From assembly GCA_028564705.1 (NCBI GenBank), contig JAPXFQ010002104.1:558001-622000 (forward strand): a stretch of 64,000 nt of DNA, written 5' to 3'. Positions 34,401-43,529 of the stretch are shown here, piece by piece. Both the position numbers and the translations under genes were made by a program. A model generated the notes under the pieces. It saw only the letters and a program-made list of their open reading frames with translations. It did not search any database and was not told where the DNA came from. The stretch's first letter is position 1; each line of letters opens with the position of its first letter. This DNA is from Apricaphanius iberus. Lineage: Eukaryota; Chordata; Actinopteri; Cyprinodontiformes; Aphaniidae.

Positions 34401-37400
34401 GTCAGTCACTTTGCTAGATGAACCTAAAAGCAACATAATGGGGCTAGAAAAAGATGTTACACTGCTGAAGGTAACACCTGAGTAGTCAAAGCCCTGTAAC
34501 TGCAGAAACTCTGGTAAACAAGGAACTAATTCAGGGAAAGGGAGACTGACCTGTACCTCTACGTGTTTTTGGTCGCAAATAAACTGAAATACAATTTCAC
34601 TCAGCTCTTCAACCTCTCCAGTGTGGCCAAACAAGCACACAGTACCATCAGCACCAAACACAACATTAGCTTTGTACCGCTTTTGGTTCATCTCATCCAC
34701 TTTGGATTTAAGCTTTTCACAAAGCTCAGGTGGCACAACAGAACAGTTAGGGATGTCATGTCTGACTTCCTTAAAGTTTTCTTGGATCTTTTTTACAGAG
34801 TCCAGTAAATTATTGGCACTAAAAGAGAAAAGGTGCAGCGTTGTGTCGCGTATTTCAGCTTCAACCTTCTTAGAAACTCCTAAAAACTCACAAAGCCACC
34901 CTGGGCCACCATAAGCTTTTTTTAAGAAACCCAGAAATTGTGGGCTTTTGTCGGCAATTATTCTCTCTAACACTAGTTTCTCCTTATCAGTGATAACATC
35001 ACCAGCCTTGAGAATATCCTCCACTCGACCTACCAAAACTAAATTACCTTCATCAGCCTGTGTGACCTTCAGTGCTGGAAATTTTTGACTTAAACTGAAT
35101 TCAATCTCCTTCCAGAGGAGACGCAGTTTTGCCTCACCAATACGACGAGTGGTTTGTGTGTCACTTGAGCAAGATCCTCTATTTTTAACATCGATAGAGT
35201 CTAAATCTGTTAACCTGGCTTGCACCTGGCTACGCTCTCCTACAACAACGTCGCTGTACACCTTGTCCTCATCTGTGGAGTGACGAGGGCTGTAGGACAA
35301 AGCTTTGCCTTTGTGAGAGTCCATCTCATAGTGGCATGTGTAGCCATTAAACAGTTTGTTTACTTCACTTTTCCAGTCTTTAAGTTCCCATACGACGCCT
35401 GGCTGAGCTACTCGCCTGACTAAAACTCTCTCCTCCTCTTGTTGAAGATCAGCAGTGCAGGAAAGTAAGGCTAGCTGATTGTCAAGTTCTCTTTTGACTT
35501 TTGGAGTTTCCTTTAGGTAACGAAGGAGATAAGCATCAAGCTGTAGCTCATATTCTTCATATCTTGGCAGCATTTTCGGAGGAATACTAGACGGCTCATT
35601 CCGCTGGAATAAAACAAACATTGAGTGCATCAGTTTAGCTTTTCAGTACACAACAATTTCTTTGAAAATCAAATAAATGCAGTTTTAAATTAACTATACA
35701 AGAATCGGTGATTCAAAAATAAGGAAGAGAGCTAAGCTTTAGACAGTTTAATTAGATGAAGAAAACACCTGAATATTGTATTATCATTGCTGAATCACAT
35801 TCAGAATAGATCAAAGATAGTATTAATTCAAATGAATTTCTTTAAATAACTTTTAACTTGTTTTGTTTTAGAAATCTCTTCCAAATTAGTATAATATTTT
35901 CTTCCTGTCATTTTAATAATTCAGTGAGTAAATTTCATACAAGTTAGTGGTATTTAGAAGTCTGCTTTGAATGCTCAAATATAATTTCAGTGCAAACTGA
36001 ATGTAGTGAGTTGTTTCTATTTTTTTCTCCGTAGAAATGTAAGCCTTTTTATCAAATGTCTGTTTTACGAATATTCAGTGCAGTTTATTCATGGAAAACA
36101 AAACATTTAAAGTGTGCCCCAGTCTATGGCAGCCATCTTTCTTTTAGATTAAGCAAAAGGAAGCTTGACAAAATTCAGCCATGTAGCTTTGTTCAGAGAG
36201 GCCTTTTATCTGATCCGACAAAGGATGCAAGTGAAGCCATAACTATAACAGGTTTTTTATGTTGTCATGACCAGAGGTGTGTATTAACCAGACAAGGATG
36301 AAAAGCCATAGTTAATGTTTAAGTAAATCCCCTTGTTTGTACAAGGGCTTTGTTGTTCTAATTTTATATATCATTTAGCTGCTGAGCTTTGGAGATGAAC
36401 TGAATATGATAAACACTATATTTTGTCACTGAAAGCACTTTATGTTGTTCTAACATAAATACGTTACTTTTTGTAACTGTTTTATAAGTTTTATGATGAA
36501 CATTTTTATTTGAAAAAGTTTAATCTGCTTCAAATGTGTTAATTTGTAATTATATTTAAGCTATACATATCAAATACTTCACTGTACTTTTTAAAATACC
36601 AGAATTTATACAAATGTTGTATTTTTGTCTGTCTGATTAAATTTTCTATTTTTTAATCATTGCCCATAGAACTGACCTGATGTACTCACTAGTGGCTATT
36701 TGAGCTGCATTTTTACATGTTACGATTTTAAACTTACTTGAGTAATTTATCTGATGACCACTTTACATTTATGCTTAAAATATGTTGAATTAATACTGCT
36801 CTTACTTGAGAACAGTTTTTGCATACTCTATGCCACTTCTGGTCAAAACATAAAAAAATCCTAGAATCCCAGACGGCAGGTAACTGGGGGAACCTGAGAG
36901 AATTTTCCGTGGCTGAATCTGTGATTCAAGAATGCTAAAAAAAAAACATCTCAAACCAGGGACTGTGGACCATATTTCATTTTTGTTCAATAATCTCCAT
37001 ATCAAATAAATGGCAGCGGCTATGAACAACATTCCAAGTAAATAAAATGGAAATAATTAATAGTATTCATTAAGGAGGTTTCACCGGAAAAAAAAAAAAA
37101 TCTTCCAAGAAGCAGAGGTCGCACTAGTTTTATTTTAATTTTATTTTATTTATTTATTTTTTTAAATTAACGATTGCACTTAAAATTAAACAACTGCTGT
37201 GGCCTGCCCTGCGTGGACCTGAAGTGCTCACTCACTTGTGTAATCAAATAGTGGGATTACTGCACCACATTGCTGCCACAGGCTAACCACCTATGAATGA
37301 CCAAAGGCTCCTTCATGCTTTGTGGAAAATTGCCTTCATTATTTTTTTGAAACTGGCTTAAGGGTCAGCCCTAGCTTTATATTTGTTTTCACAGAAATAA

Positions 37401-39712
37401 AAGTTAAGAAAGTGTTGACATTTACTCAAAACTGTTTTATTTAATCACTGGCTGCATCAAACTTATATGGGGTATTTCCATAGAGATAGAGGGATAAGGG
37501 AGATTCAGTCTCTGTTGGAGTTTAAAAAAAATATTAGGAACGGAAACCCATTTCTTGGCTAATTTATCTCTCCCCATCTAGACATGAGTACAACTCCCTC
37601 TCTGCAAGCTCTGTGAACTTATATCAGAGTGAGCTACTCTACAGACATAACAATGATAGAAGGGTTCTTTAGCTACATCGGTAGCCTATAGGTCAAATGT
37701 CCATGACAATCTGAATCGGCTGAAATCACACTGTAGCATGTTAAAAGTGCCCCATTTAGACATGATTAGAATTTTGCTCAGATTTTATCTACGAACAGTT
37801 CATGGATTACAGTAAGATTTTTTGAAAAAAAAAGTTATGGATTTAGGTGACATTTAATGATAAAACATGTAAATATAATTTATATTAAATTTAATATAAT
37901 TATTTCAATATAGTTTGTTGTACATTTTGAAGAAATAATTGAGTTAAGGTGACGTATTAATCTGTGTAGAGGAACAGATGAGCAGGAAATAGATCTTGAC
38001 AGGAATAACACAACACATGTTTTCCTGTCATGTCTCCACCTATTTCAAAAATGTTCTAAGATGCCTGAGCATCTTAAGAAACAAACCTGGAGATTAAGCT
38101 TTAATTCAATTTAAATCAATTCAGTTTATTTATATAGTGCCAATTCACAACAGATGTCAACTCAAAGCACTTTACAAGAAAAATTATTTCAATGAAATTA
38201 TACAAACATGCAAATCAGTTAAAAAAAGTTTTCCAGTTGAGATGGGTTGGGCCCCGTTGACGCAGACGTTCCAACCACAGCAATCCTCTCAGCAATTCCC
38301 GATACTGAGCAAACACAGAGCAATCGTGGAGAGTAAAAACTCCCCTTTAATAGGAAGAAGCCTCCAGCAGAACCTGTTCTGACTAAACAGCATACTCAGA
38401 TTTATACCTTTGGTTAATGCGCATGCGCAGCAGTAAAATTCATCATTTTTCCCTTTGCTGTTTAAGATCAGTTGAAATCGAGTTAAAATATATATTTTTT
38501 TAGGTTTGGGTATTAAAAAGAATGTATTTTTGTCCTTCTGAGACCTTAGGTTTAGAACATAAAACTTGTGGGTCGGTTAAAATTGGTTAGATAACTCAAC
38601 TTAGGGTGTGCTATTCTGACAAAGTAAGCTAGATCGACAGAACGCCGGCTCAGCACAAGCGGTCATCTGTCCTAAACGTCTGGGAGTTTGAGGAGACAGC
38701 GAAGAGACACAAAAAGAACGCAGGGAACTGATGTAAGAGTACTTCCTATATTAAAGAAAGTAAAATGTTGATAAAAGGACAGGGACGATGTTAGAAATAG
38801 CAAATTTAACTTTAAAAAAACAGATTTGCAGCATGTATTTACATAGACCACAATGTCTACTGTCTTAATGCAGTTTCTCCTTACTGCAGGAGAAAATTGT
38901 ATTTGCACTTGCAAACTGAATTCAGTGGTAAAAGCCCAGCTAATTTATTCTGTAAACTGATATGAAGTACTGATCACTGTGGCAAAATGTTTTGAAATGG
39001 ATTGTGCTCATGTACATAACTTTCTCCATTAAAATATACCCTAACTTTTAAGAGAAAAGATTGAAATAAGTTTTTATGTTGTACAGAATCTATATACAAA
39101 ACTAATAAGAAAAAAAAAGTTTTACAACTGTATTTTACATTTCTTTGATTTTCAAAAATACCTGAGATGTGGTTGGTGCAGTCAGGTTTGGGCCATGTGA
39201 GTAATCTGGACGCAGATTAGAGTTAGAAGAGGAGGCGTTGAATCCTGTATTGTCTCGCACAGTCAGCACAATCCTAGTACCAGCACACTCAACAACATGC
39301 TTAGATCTCTTTAGGACTCTTTGTTGAGCTGAAAGAAAATACCATGAATTATTTCTTTAACAGACATTTGCCAAATGTGTTGCCACTTTTGAGTCGTTTC
39401 AGCAACCATACGGTGAAATCCAATGAAGGATAAGGTGTGGCATGTTGTATAATACGTCTGGTTGTTTTTGATAAACCTACATTTCCTTTTACTGTCAGGT
39501 TTTATTTTGGACTCTCTACGTACAAGCTTATTAAAGTTTTGGTGTTTTCTTAAAAAAAAAAAATTTGATTAGTATAAAAAACATATACTTTTTTTGTTTT
39601 TTTTTTCCTTTTCTACCCATTATTTGATTAGGTTTAATATTAGATAACTCAGCTCATGGCATAAAAAACAAAAGTGCTTGTTTTATCTTAACATTACAGA
39701 AGAGGATTAGGG

Positions 39713-39769
<57 letters not shown>

Positions 39770-40831
39770 CTGACTTTAATCTCAGAATTCTGAGTTTTTT
39801 TTGTTTTTTTAATGAACACCAGCTTGGGAGCACGCAGCTTCGGTGACGGGGTGGAGATGTACGGTGGGAGAACTGACTCGTAGGTCTAAAGCAGATCGGT
39901 TACGGCTATCCATTACCATATTTGTTACCTTTTACGGTTTGTATTTCACAACACATAACAGCACATTTGGCTATCAGAACACAACCACTGATTTATGGAA
40001 CTGGAGATCCTTCAAACAGAAGAACGGTGAAATAAAATGCAACATAACCCTTGCAGATTCAGCAATAAATAACAGTCAGTTCGAATTCTGAGATTAAAAT
40101 CAGAATTCTGAGAGAAAAAAAAAAGAAAACTTTTTTTTCTTTCATTTTTTCAGTGGCCCTACTCCTCTTCCGTACAACCTCCTAAACAATGAAGCTAGTT
40201 TTAACCCAGCAGTTTTTGGTCCTCTAATAGGTCATTTATTTTTTCTGTAACTATTTTGCAAAATAAATAAAATAAAATAAAGAATACAAAAAATACAAAA
40301 CAAACAACTCACATTAATTCAGCCATTGGAAAGTTACATTATATAACAGCAGTATTGTAGAGAAAGCTCATTATAGATATGGCAAATGGATGGATGGATG
40401 GATAGTTGACTAAATGAAAGTGAAACTACAAACAATCAAGTTCCTCAAAAGATGCATCTGGGATTTTTTGTTGAAAAAATTAAAAGGAGAGATAACATAA
40501 CATTAAATGCGCCCACAAAAGTGCATTAACAGTTTAGTTTTATTACAATTTAATTAGGCTATGTAAGCTGCAAGCCTTATTGTTCAATGGTACTTTCACG
40601 ACAACTGATTATAATTAGATAATGTTCAATTTGTTGTGATTATTTAGCAATCTTACCTTCTTGCTCTTTGAAAGCAACCATGTAAACCTTTTCCCCAACT
40701 TCTGTCAAGGGTCCGCACTCTCCTCCGTCTGATCTGCGCCGAATGTGGAAATAACTTTCCATCTTCCTTCTCTGATCGTCGTTCAAAAGGGCGCACTCAA
40801 AGAAAACGGGAAACTTGTAAAGAGTGTCCAT
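24586..40831 (-). CDS. parp14: PARP14-like gene B, complete
   Basis: Fifteen coding exons (complement): 40657-40831, 39162-39328, 33549-35603, 33166-33399, 32852-33076, 32701-32767, 30648-30794, 30487-30546, 30137-30313, 29741-29879, 29606-29655, 25574-26260, 25337-25470, 24992-25169 and 24586-24866. All have GT/AG boundaries, and the summed length of 4776 nt gives 1591 residues plus stop. Domains: RRM-like (1-114), KH/RRM-like (115-580), macro 1 (580-770), macro 2 (787-952), macro 3 (985-1150), WWE (1320-1394) and PARP (1395-1591). The catalytic triad is H1475 (YHGTS), Y1507 (GVYFAV) and L1587 (YPEYL), so mono- rather than poly-ADP-ribosylation is expected. Human PARP14 is about 1800 residues, so this is somewhat shorter. 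Expected role: ADP-ribose signalling in innate immunity. Two retroelement/transposon relics sit in its introns without breaking exons. Confidence 0.92.
25574..26260 (-). CDS. parp14: Gene B exon 12: linker and WWE domain
   Basis: A 687-nt exon beginning [14 protein letters not shown]. The first 150 residues are a KH/RRM-like and charged linker ([17 protein letters not shown]). The WWE domain follows, with [20 protein letters not shown] and [13 protein letters not shown] domains bind iso-ADP-ribose or ADP-ribose and help target the enzyme. It ends in phase 1 at GTGGGG. Confidence 0.9.
26703..27115. repeat. Unclassified dispersed repeat (GTTGCCAACTGTCCCG)
   Basis: Starts GGTTGCCAACTGTCCCGTA and repeats the TCCCGTA/GGGAC theme at 26744 and 26771. 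A related start occurs at 14899. No coding capacity; family not identified. Confidence 0.35.
27390..29110 (+). mobile_element. Rex1/CR1-like non-LTR retrotransposon, 5' truncated
   Basis: Inserted in gene B's intron between exons 11 and 12, antisense to it. It encodes an RT (27486-28736) and ends with GGACCCCAGGAAGACTAGC and GCTAATGGGGATCC, followed by a short (AAATAAAC)n tail at about 29088-29118, the 3' form of Rex1/CR1-group elements. The 5' boundary is approximate; the endonuclease part is missing. Confidence 0.8.
27486..28736 (+). pseudogene. Rex1/CR1-like reverse transcriptase, frameshifted
   Basis: 416 open residues from [13 protein letters not shown] through [30 protein letters not shown] and [10 protein letters not shown] (catalytic ADD) to the tail [18 protein letters not shown]. 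The frame stops at 28734-28736, but the family C-terminus goes on in another frame just after (from 28733: [17 protein letters not shown] to about 28857), so one indel near 28720 broke it. The true N-terminus lies upstream and is decayed. Not a host gene. Confidence 0.85.
29606..30794 (-). CDS. parp14: Gene B exons 7-11: macro 3
   Basis: Exons 30648-30794, 30487-30546, 30137-30313, 29741-29879 and 29606-29655. They encode [52 protein letters not shown] and [16 protein letters not shown], then [18 protein letters not shown]. Exon 7 ends QQSG at an unusual GTACGG donor (gene C has GTATGG, gene A GTAAGC). Phases 1, 1, 1, 2 and 1 are conserved in all three genes. Confidence 0.87.
30905..31760 (-). 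pseudogene. Tc1/mariner transposase relic
   Basis: In gene B's intron between exons 6 and 7. Read on the minus strand it gives [19 protein letters not shown] and, after gaps, [13 protein letters not shown], then stop, then [11 protein letters not shown]: the hallmark Tc1 DDE-region motif with an in-frame stop. Multiple stops and indels make it dead. Terminal repeats are not clear, so the ends are approximate. Confidence 0.85.
32701..33399 (-). CDS. parp14: Gene B exons 4-6: macro 2 and linker
   Basis: Exons 33166-33399 (78 codons), 32852-33076 (75 codons) and 32701-32767 (67 nt). They encode [35 protein letters not shown] and [13 protein letters not shown]. Exon 5 uses donor AAA/GTAAGG where gene A has AAG/GTAAGG. 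One codon more than gene A in exon 4. Confidence 0.87.
33549..35603 (-). CDS. parp14: Gene B exon 3: KH/RRM-like repeats and macro 1
   Basis: A 2055-nt exon, 685 residues, phase 0 at both ends. It starts [11 protein letters not shown] and ends IENQQ. Macro 1 has [31 protein letters not shown] and ISSGVFGVP, so the ADP-ribose site is intact. Relative to gene A it lacks residues around the ALLQSYSSRQ region (short deletions, 24 nt net). Over about 240 bp of macro 1 it is nearly identical to gene A, whereas its ends are only roughly 84-90% identical. Confidence 0.92.
35604..38111. other. Gene B intron 2, left part
   Basis: About 2.5 kb with no recognisable gene or element. ORFs 36056-36301 and 36802-37032 show no domain features. 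Poly-A/T and short AT runs only. Confidence 0.5.
38112..38395 (+). repeat. Dispersed fish repeat copy, gene B intron 2
   Basis: Begins AATTCAGTTTATTTATATAG and runs to CCTCCAGCAGAACCTG. The same order of blocks (TTTATATAGYGCCAATTCAC, GTCA..CTCAA, CTCCCCTTTAA, CCTCCRGCAGAACCTG) occurs at 42047-42385 and, in reverse, 51985-52240, so these are copies of one element of about 280-340 bp. The form resembles the 3' part of a fish L2-group LINE or dependent SINE. Confidence 0.7.
39162..40831 (-). CDS. parp14: Gene B exons 1-2: RRM-like N-terminus
   Basis: Exon 1 (40657-40831) reads [13 protein letters not shown], with GGECG, and ends KEQE in phase 1 at GTAAGA. Exon 2 (39162-39328) completes [17 protein letters not shown] and a Ser/Asn-rich linker. 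Lengths are 175 and 167 nt, as in gene A. The intron between them holds an ISRE-like site, an (AT)n tract and a small inverted-repeat element. Confidence 0.85.
39716..39767. repeat. (AT)n microsatellite
   Basis: About 26 AT units in gene B intron 1, directly beside an inverted-repeat element. Confidence 0.95.
39768..40117. mobile_element. Possible MITE with ATTCTGA inverted ends
   Basis: Left end CTGACTTTAATCTCAGAATT and right end GAATTCTGAGATTAAAATCA are inverted copies of each other. The enclosed frame (39843-40091) has no recognised domain. Named only as an inverted-repeat element. Confidence 0.45.
40416..40427 (+). promoter_or_regulatory. Candidate ISRE in gene B intron 1
   Basis: GAAAGTGAAACT, an exact match to the ISRE consensus GAAANNGAAACT, 230 bases downstream of exon 1's donor. 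Gene A has a related site at 13418-13427 in its own intron 1, in the opposite orientation. Confidence 0.5.
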
Positions 40832-41579
40832 CCTGAGGGCTAATTAACTGAAGAAATAAACGCACCTGAGAGTAGCGCTTAAACATGTCTTTTATTTGGT
40901 AAATCGGCTGTAGGCTGCCAAGTTTTGTTGTAGGCGCCTCCTCTTACTGTTAGTGTTAGTTAACGCTGGCATGAGAGGGGAAAACACCCTGCCTGACAGG
41001 TTTTTCCATTTGTAGCCTACTTAATTATTACAAGAATGTACTGTATGAATAGGCCTATACATAATATTTTTTAGATATAAAAGAAATAAACTGTTGTTCT
41101 GCAATTTACGAGCTAACCAGAATTTGACGTTGTCTCATATTTTACAGCGAATTTATATTATTGTGTTTTCACTGTTGTTACTGAGTGAAAGTTTTGTCAA
41201 GTTATGGTTAAACAAAGTCACCCCTATCCCAAACTTAATAGCGGTAGGCCTATCTATCGGATGGAACACGCATAGAAAATACTTGGAAAATTAAATGGAA
41301 AAGAAAAAAAACATACAGTAAATAAATCTAGTTAGACGACTGTTAGGGAATGTGCAAATTGTAATACCGGCTGTACAATTAAGAAACGTTCGAGCAATTT
41401 GTGCTTAGTGTGTGCTTTTACATACAGAGAACAGTGAACCTCTGGTGTTCGTGGGTGCATGTGACTACAGTCACTTAACGTATTTTTTATAAAATATTCA
41501 TTTCAAACACTTGTGTTTATTTAGAGGTTTTCAAAATTTGATTTCCATATTAATTCTATAACTTTTCCAAGGTAAAAGC

Positions 41580-41612
<33 letters not shown>

Positions 41613-42046
41613 CTTAGTACATGGTAAAACAATCTGACAGGACGTCTATACTTTTAATTATTTTTAAGAGACAGCTTTATACGTTCTGTGTGAACGTTCT
41701 GGTAAAGAAAAAATCATTGACCACAGTAGCTTGGTAAATAAGATCCTGGTAATAAATTGCAAAACGTACAGTGATAAAGAACACATTGCCAGTGTTATGT
41801 GACCCATTGGCAACTTAGATAAGAACACTGAGCTGGGAAAATACCTTTTCATTTTCAATTTCACATAATTCAAAACATTTTATTATTAAAAAAAAAGATC
41901 CATTCATGAGCTCTTTAACTGTGGTGGGTAGAGTCTTACTGCCATCATCAGTTAATTAGTTGATAAGATACAATCTATGAGGCAGTCTGGTCTGCGCTGA
42001 AAAATATTATTTATTTATTAATAATTACTTGGTTATTGCTTATCTA
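40832..42046. other. Upstream region of gene B
   Basis: Contains the candidate core promoter block conserved with gene A (about 40872-40892). Otherwise AT-rich, with a poly-A/(AT)n run at 41579-41612. No gene supported. Confidence 0.45.
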
Positions 42047-42385
42047 TTCAGTTCAATTCAATTTTATTTATATAGCGCCAATTCACAACAAATGTCATCT
42101 CAAGTCACTTTACAACAAAAGTAATTTAAATACCATTATAAAACATTCTAATCAGTTAAAAGTTTTCTATGTAAGAAATCCCCACAGATTGTGATGCGTC
42201 ATTGACATGAGTTTGTGCCCGGATCATGCAGACTCCAACCACAGATGTGCCACAGGAATGCGTCATACTGAGCAAGCATGTAGCGACAGTGAAGAGGAAA
42301 AACTCCCCTTTAACAGGAAGAAACCTCCGGCAGAACCTGGCTCAGTAAGCGGTCATCTACTTTTAGAAATCCTTGGAACTACCAG
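42047..42385 (+). repeat. Dispersed fish repeat copy upstream of gene B
   Basis: Starts TCAGTTCAATTCAATTTTAT and TATATAGCGCCAATTCACAA, and ends with the CCTCCGGCAGAACCTGG block. Same family as 38112-38395. Confidence 0.7.
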
Positions 42386-42969
42386 TTAACCTGGTAGTTA
42401 ACTAGTTAATAAAATGTGTCCTGGATAACATCAAAAAACATGCAGGGCAGTTTGCCTGCATGAATCAGGTTGTAGTTTAGTAATGTATTTGGTGTAAGAA
42501 AAATCTAATAAAAAAAGAGCACTTTATTCTGACTATGGTTTATGATTTCTATGAATATATTACTGACCATTTATTTCCAGAGCTTGAAGAGGACTGGTAC
42601 TTACAGACTGTATATACTAACTCATTTAAAAATTGCACTCCTACTTTTTAGTTGCAAAGCTCGACACACAAACCGTACTATTCTAAATTCTAATTATTTG
42701 GAATCCCTTTAACTATACAGTACCCTGCTTTTGTAACTATAGTACGTTATGTAAATATTTTTCTTCTGTAAAAATTGTTTGTTTCTGTTCTGTGTCATTT
42801 TCTGTTTGTACATCTGTTTTTTGCTGCTGTTACAACCAAATTTCCCCTTGTGGGATGATTAAAGGATTAGATACATGGTAATGGCTCTTTTAAATATCTC
42901 TTTAACATCTCTTCTATTTGGTAACATCAATTCCCATTCAACATGGGGGTCAAAATCAATGCAACCCAC

Positions 42970-43490
42970 TGTTAAAAAGGCCAGGTTGTTTCCTATCCGT
43001 GCAGTTCTGGCACCCCCTTGTGGCGAGTTTTATTATTATTGTTTAGTTTTAATTAGGCACGTTTTCGGCCACCTAGAGCTAGGACCCCCGCTACTCTCCG
43101 GGAAGGGAAACGTGACATGTTCGAGTCTCTCCCACAAATTTGACATATCATGATTCGTGCGTGCATTAGCAAGTAAGTGAATAACTGACGGTTTATTAGT
43201 GATTTTAGGTTGTTTTCTGTACGCATAGAGATTCATGTTAAGTATAGTATTCAACTTTATTCCAGTTGCGATCTCAGCTAATTAGCATTGCACAAACAAT
43301 CTGTAAAATGGAGTTGTTTATTTTTTCTCTGTATTTGTATTTGCAGAAACCACTTTCATGATTACTAAGTAAAGATGTAAAGAGAAAACTGGCCTGGTTA
43401 TTGCTTAAGAGGACAATATTAGGTTCTAACCGGACTTACTGCAGTGGTTATCACCCCCATAAACCCCTTCATACCAGCATAAATTTAATA
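42970..43490 (+). repeat. BEL/Pao 5' LTR
   Basis: Begins TGTTAAAAAGGCCAGG and ends CATAAATTTAATA, directly before the primer binding site. Identical in length to the 3' LTR. Confidence 0.92.
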
Positions 43491-43507
43491 TGGTCCTTCG
43501 AGCCGGA
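43491..43507 (+). other. Primer binding site, tRNA-Tyr type
   Basis: TGGTCCTTCGAGCCGGA directly abuts the LTR. It is the exact complement of the 3' end of eukaryotic tRNA-Tyr including CCA (17 nt), recognised from the standard tRNA-Tyr sequence. Confidence 0.8.
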
Positions 43508-43529
43508 TGATAAAGTGCTGCAGATAAAG

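Noticed and set aside
39843..40091. 82-residue ORF in gene B intron 1
   Set aside because: It lies inside an inverted-repeat element with no known domain, antisense to the host gene.
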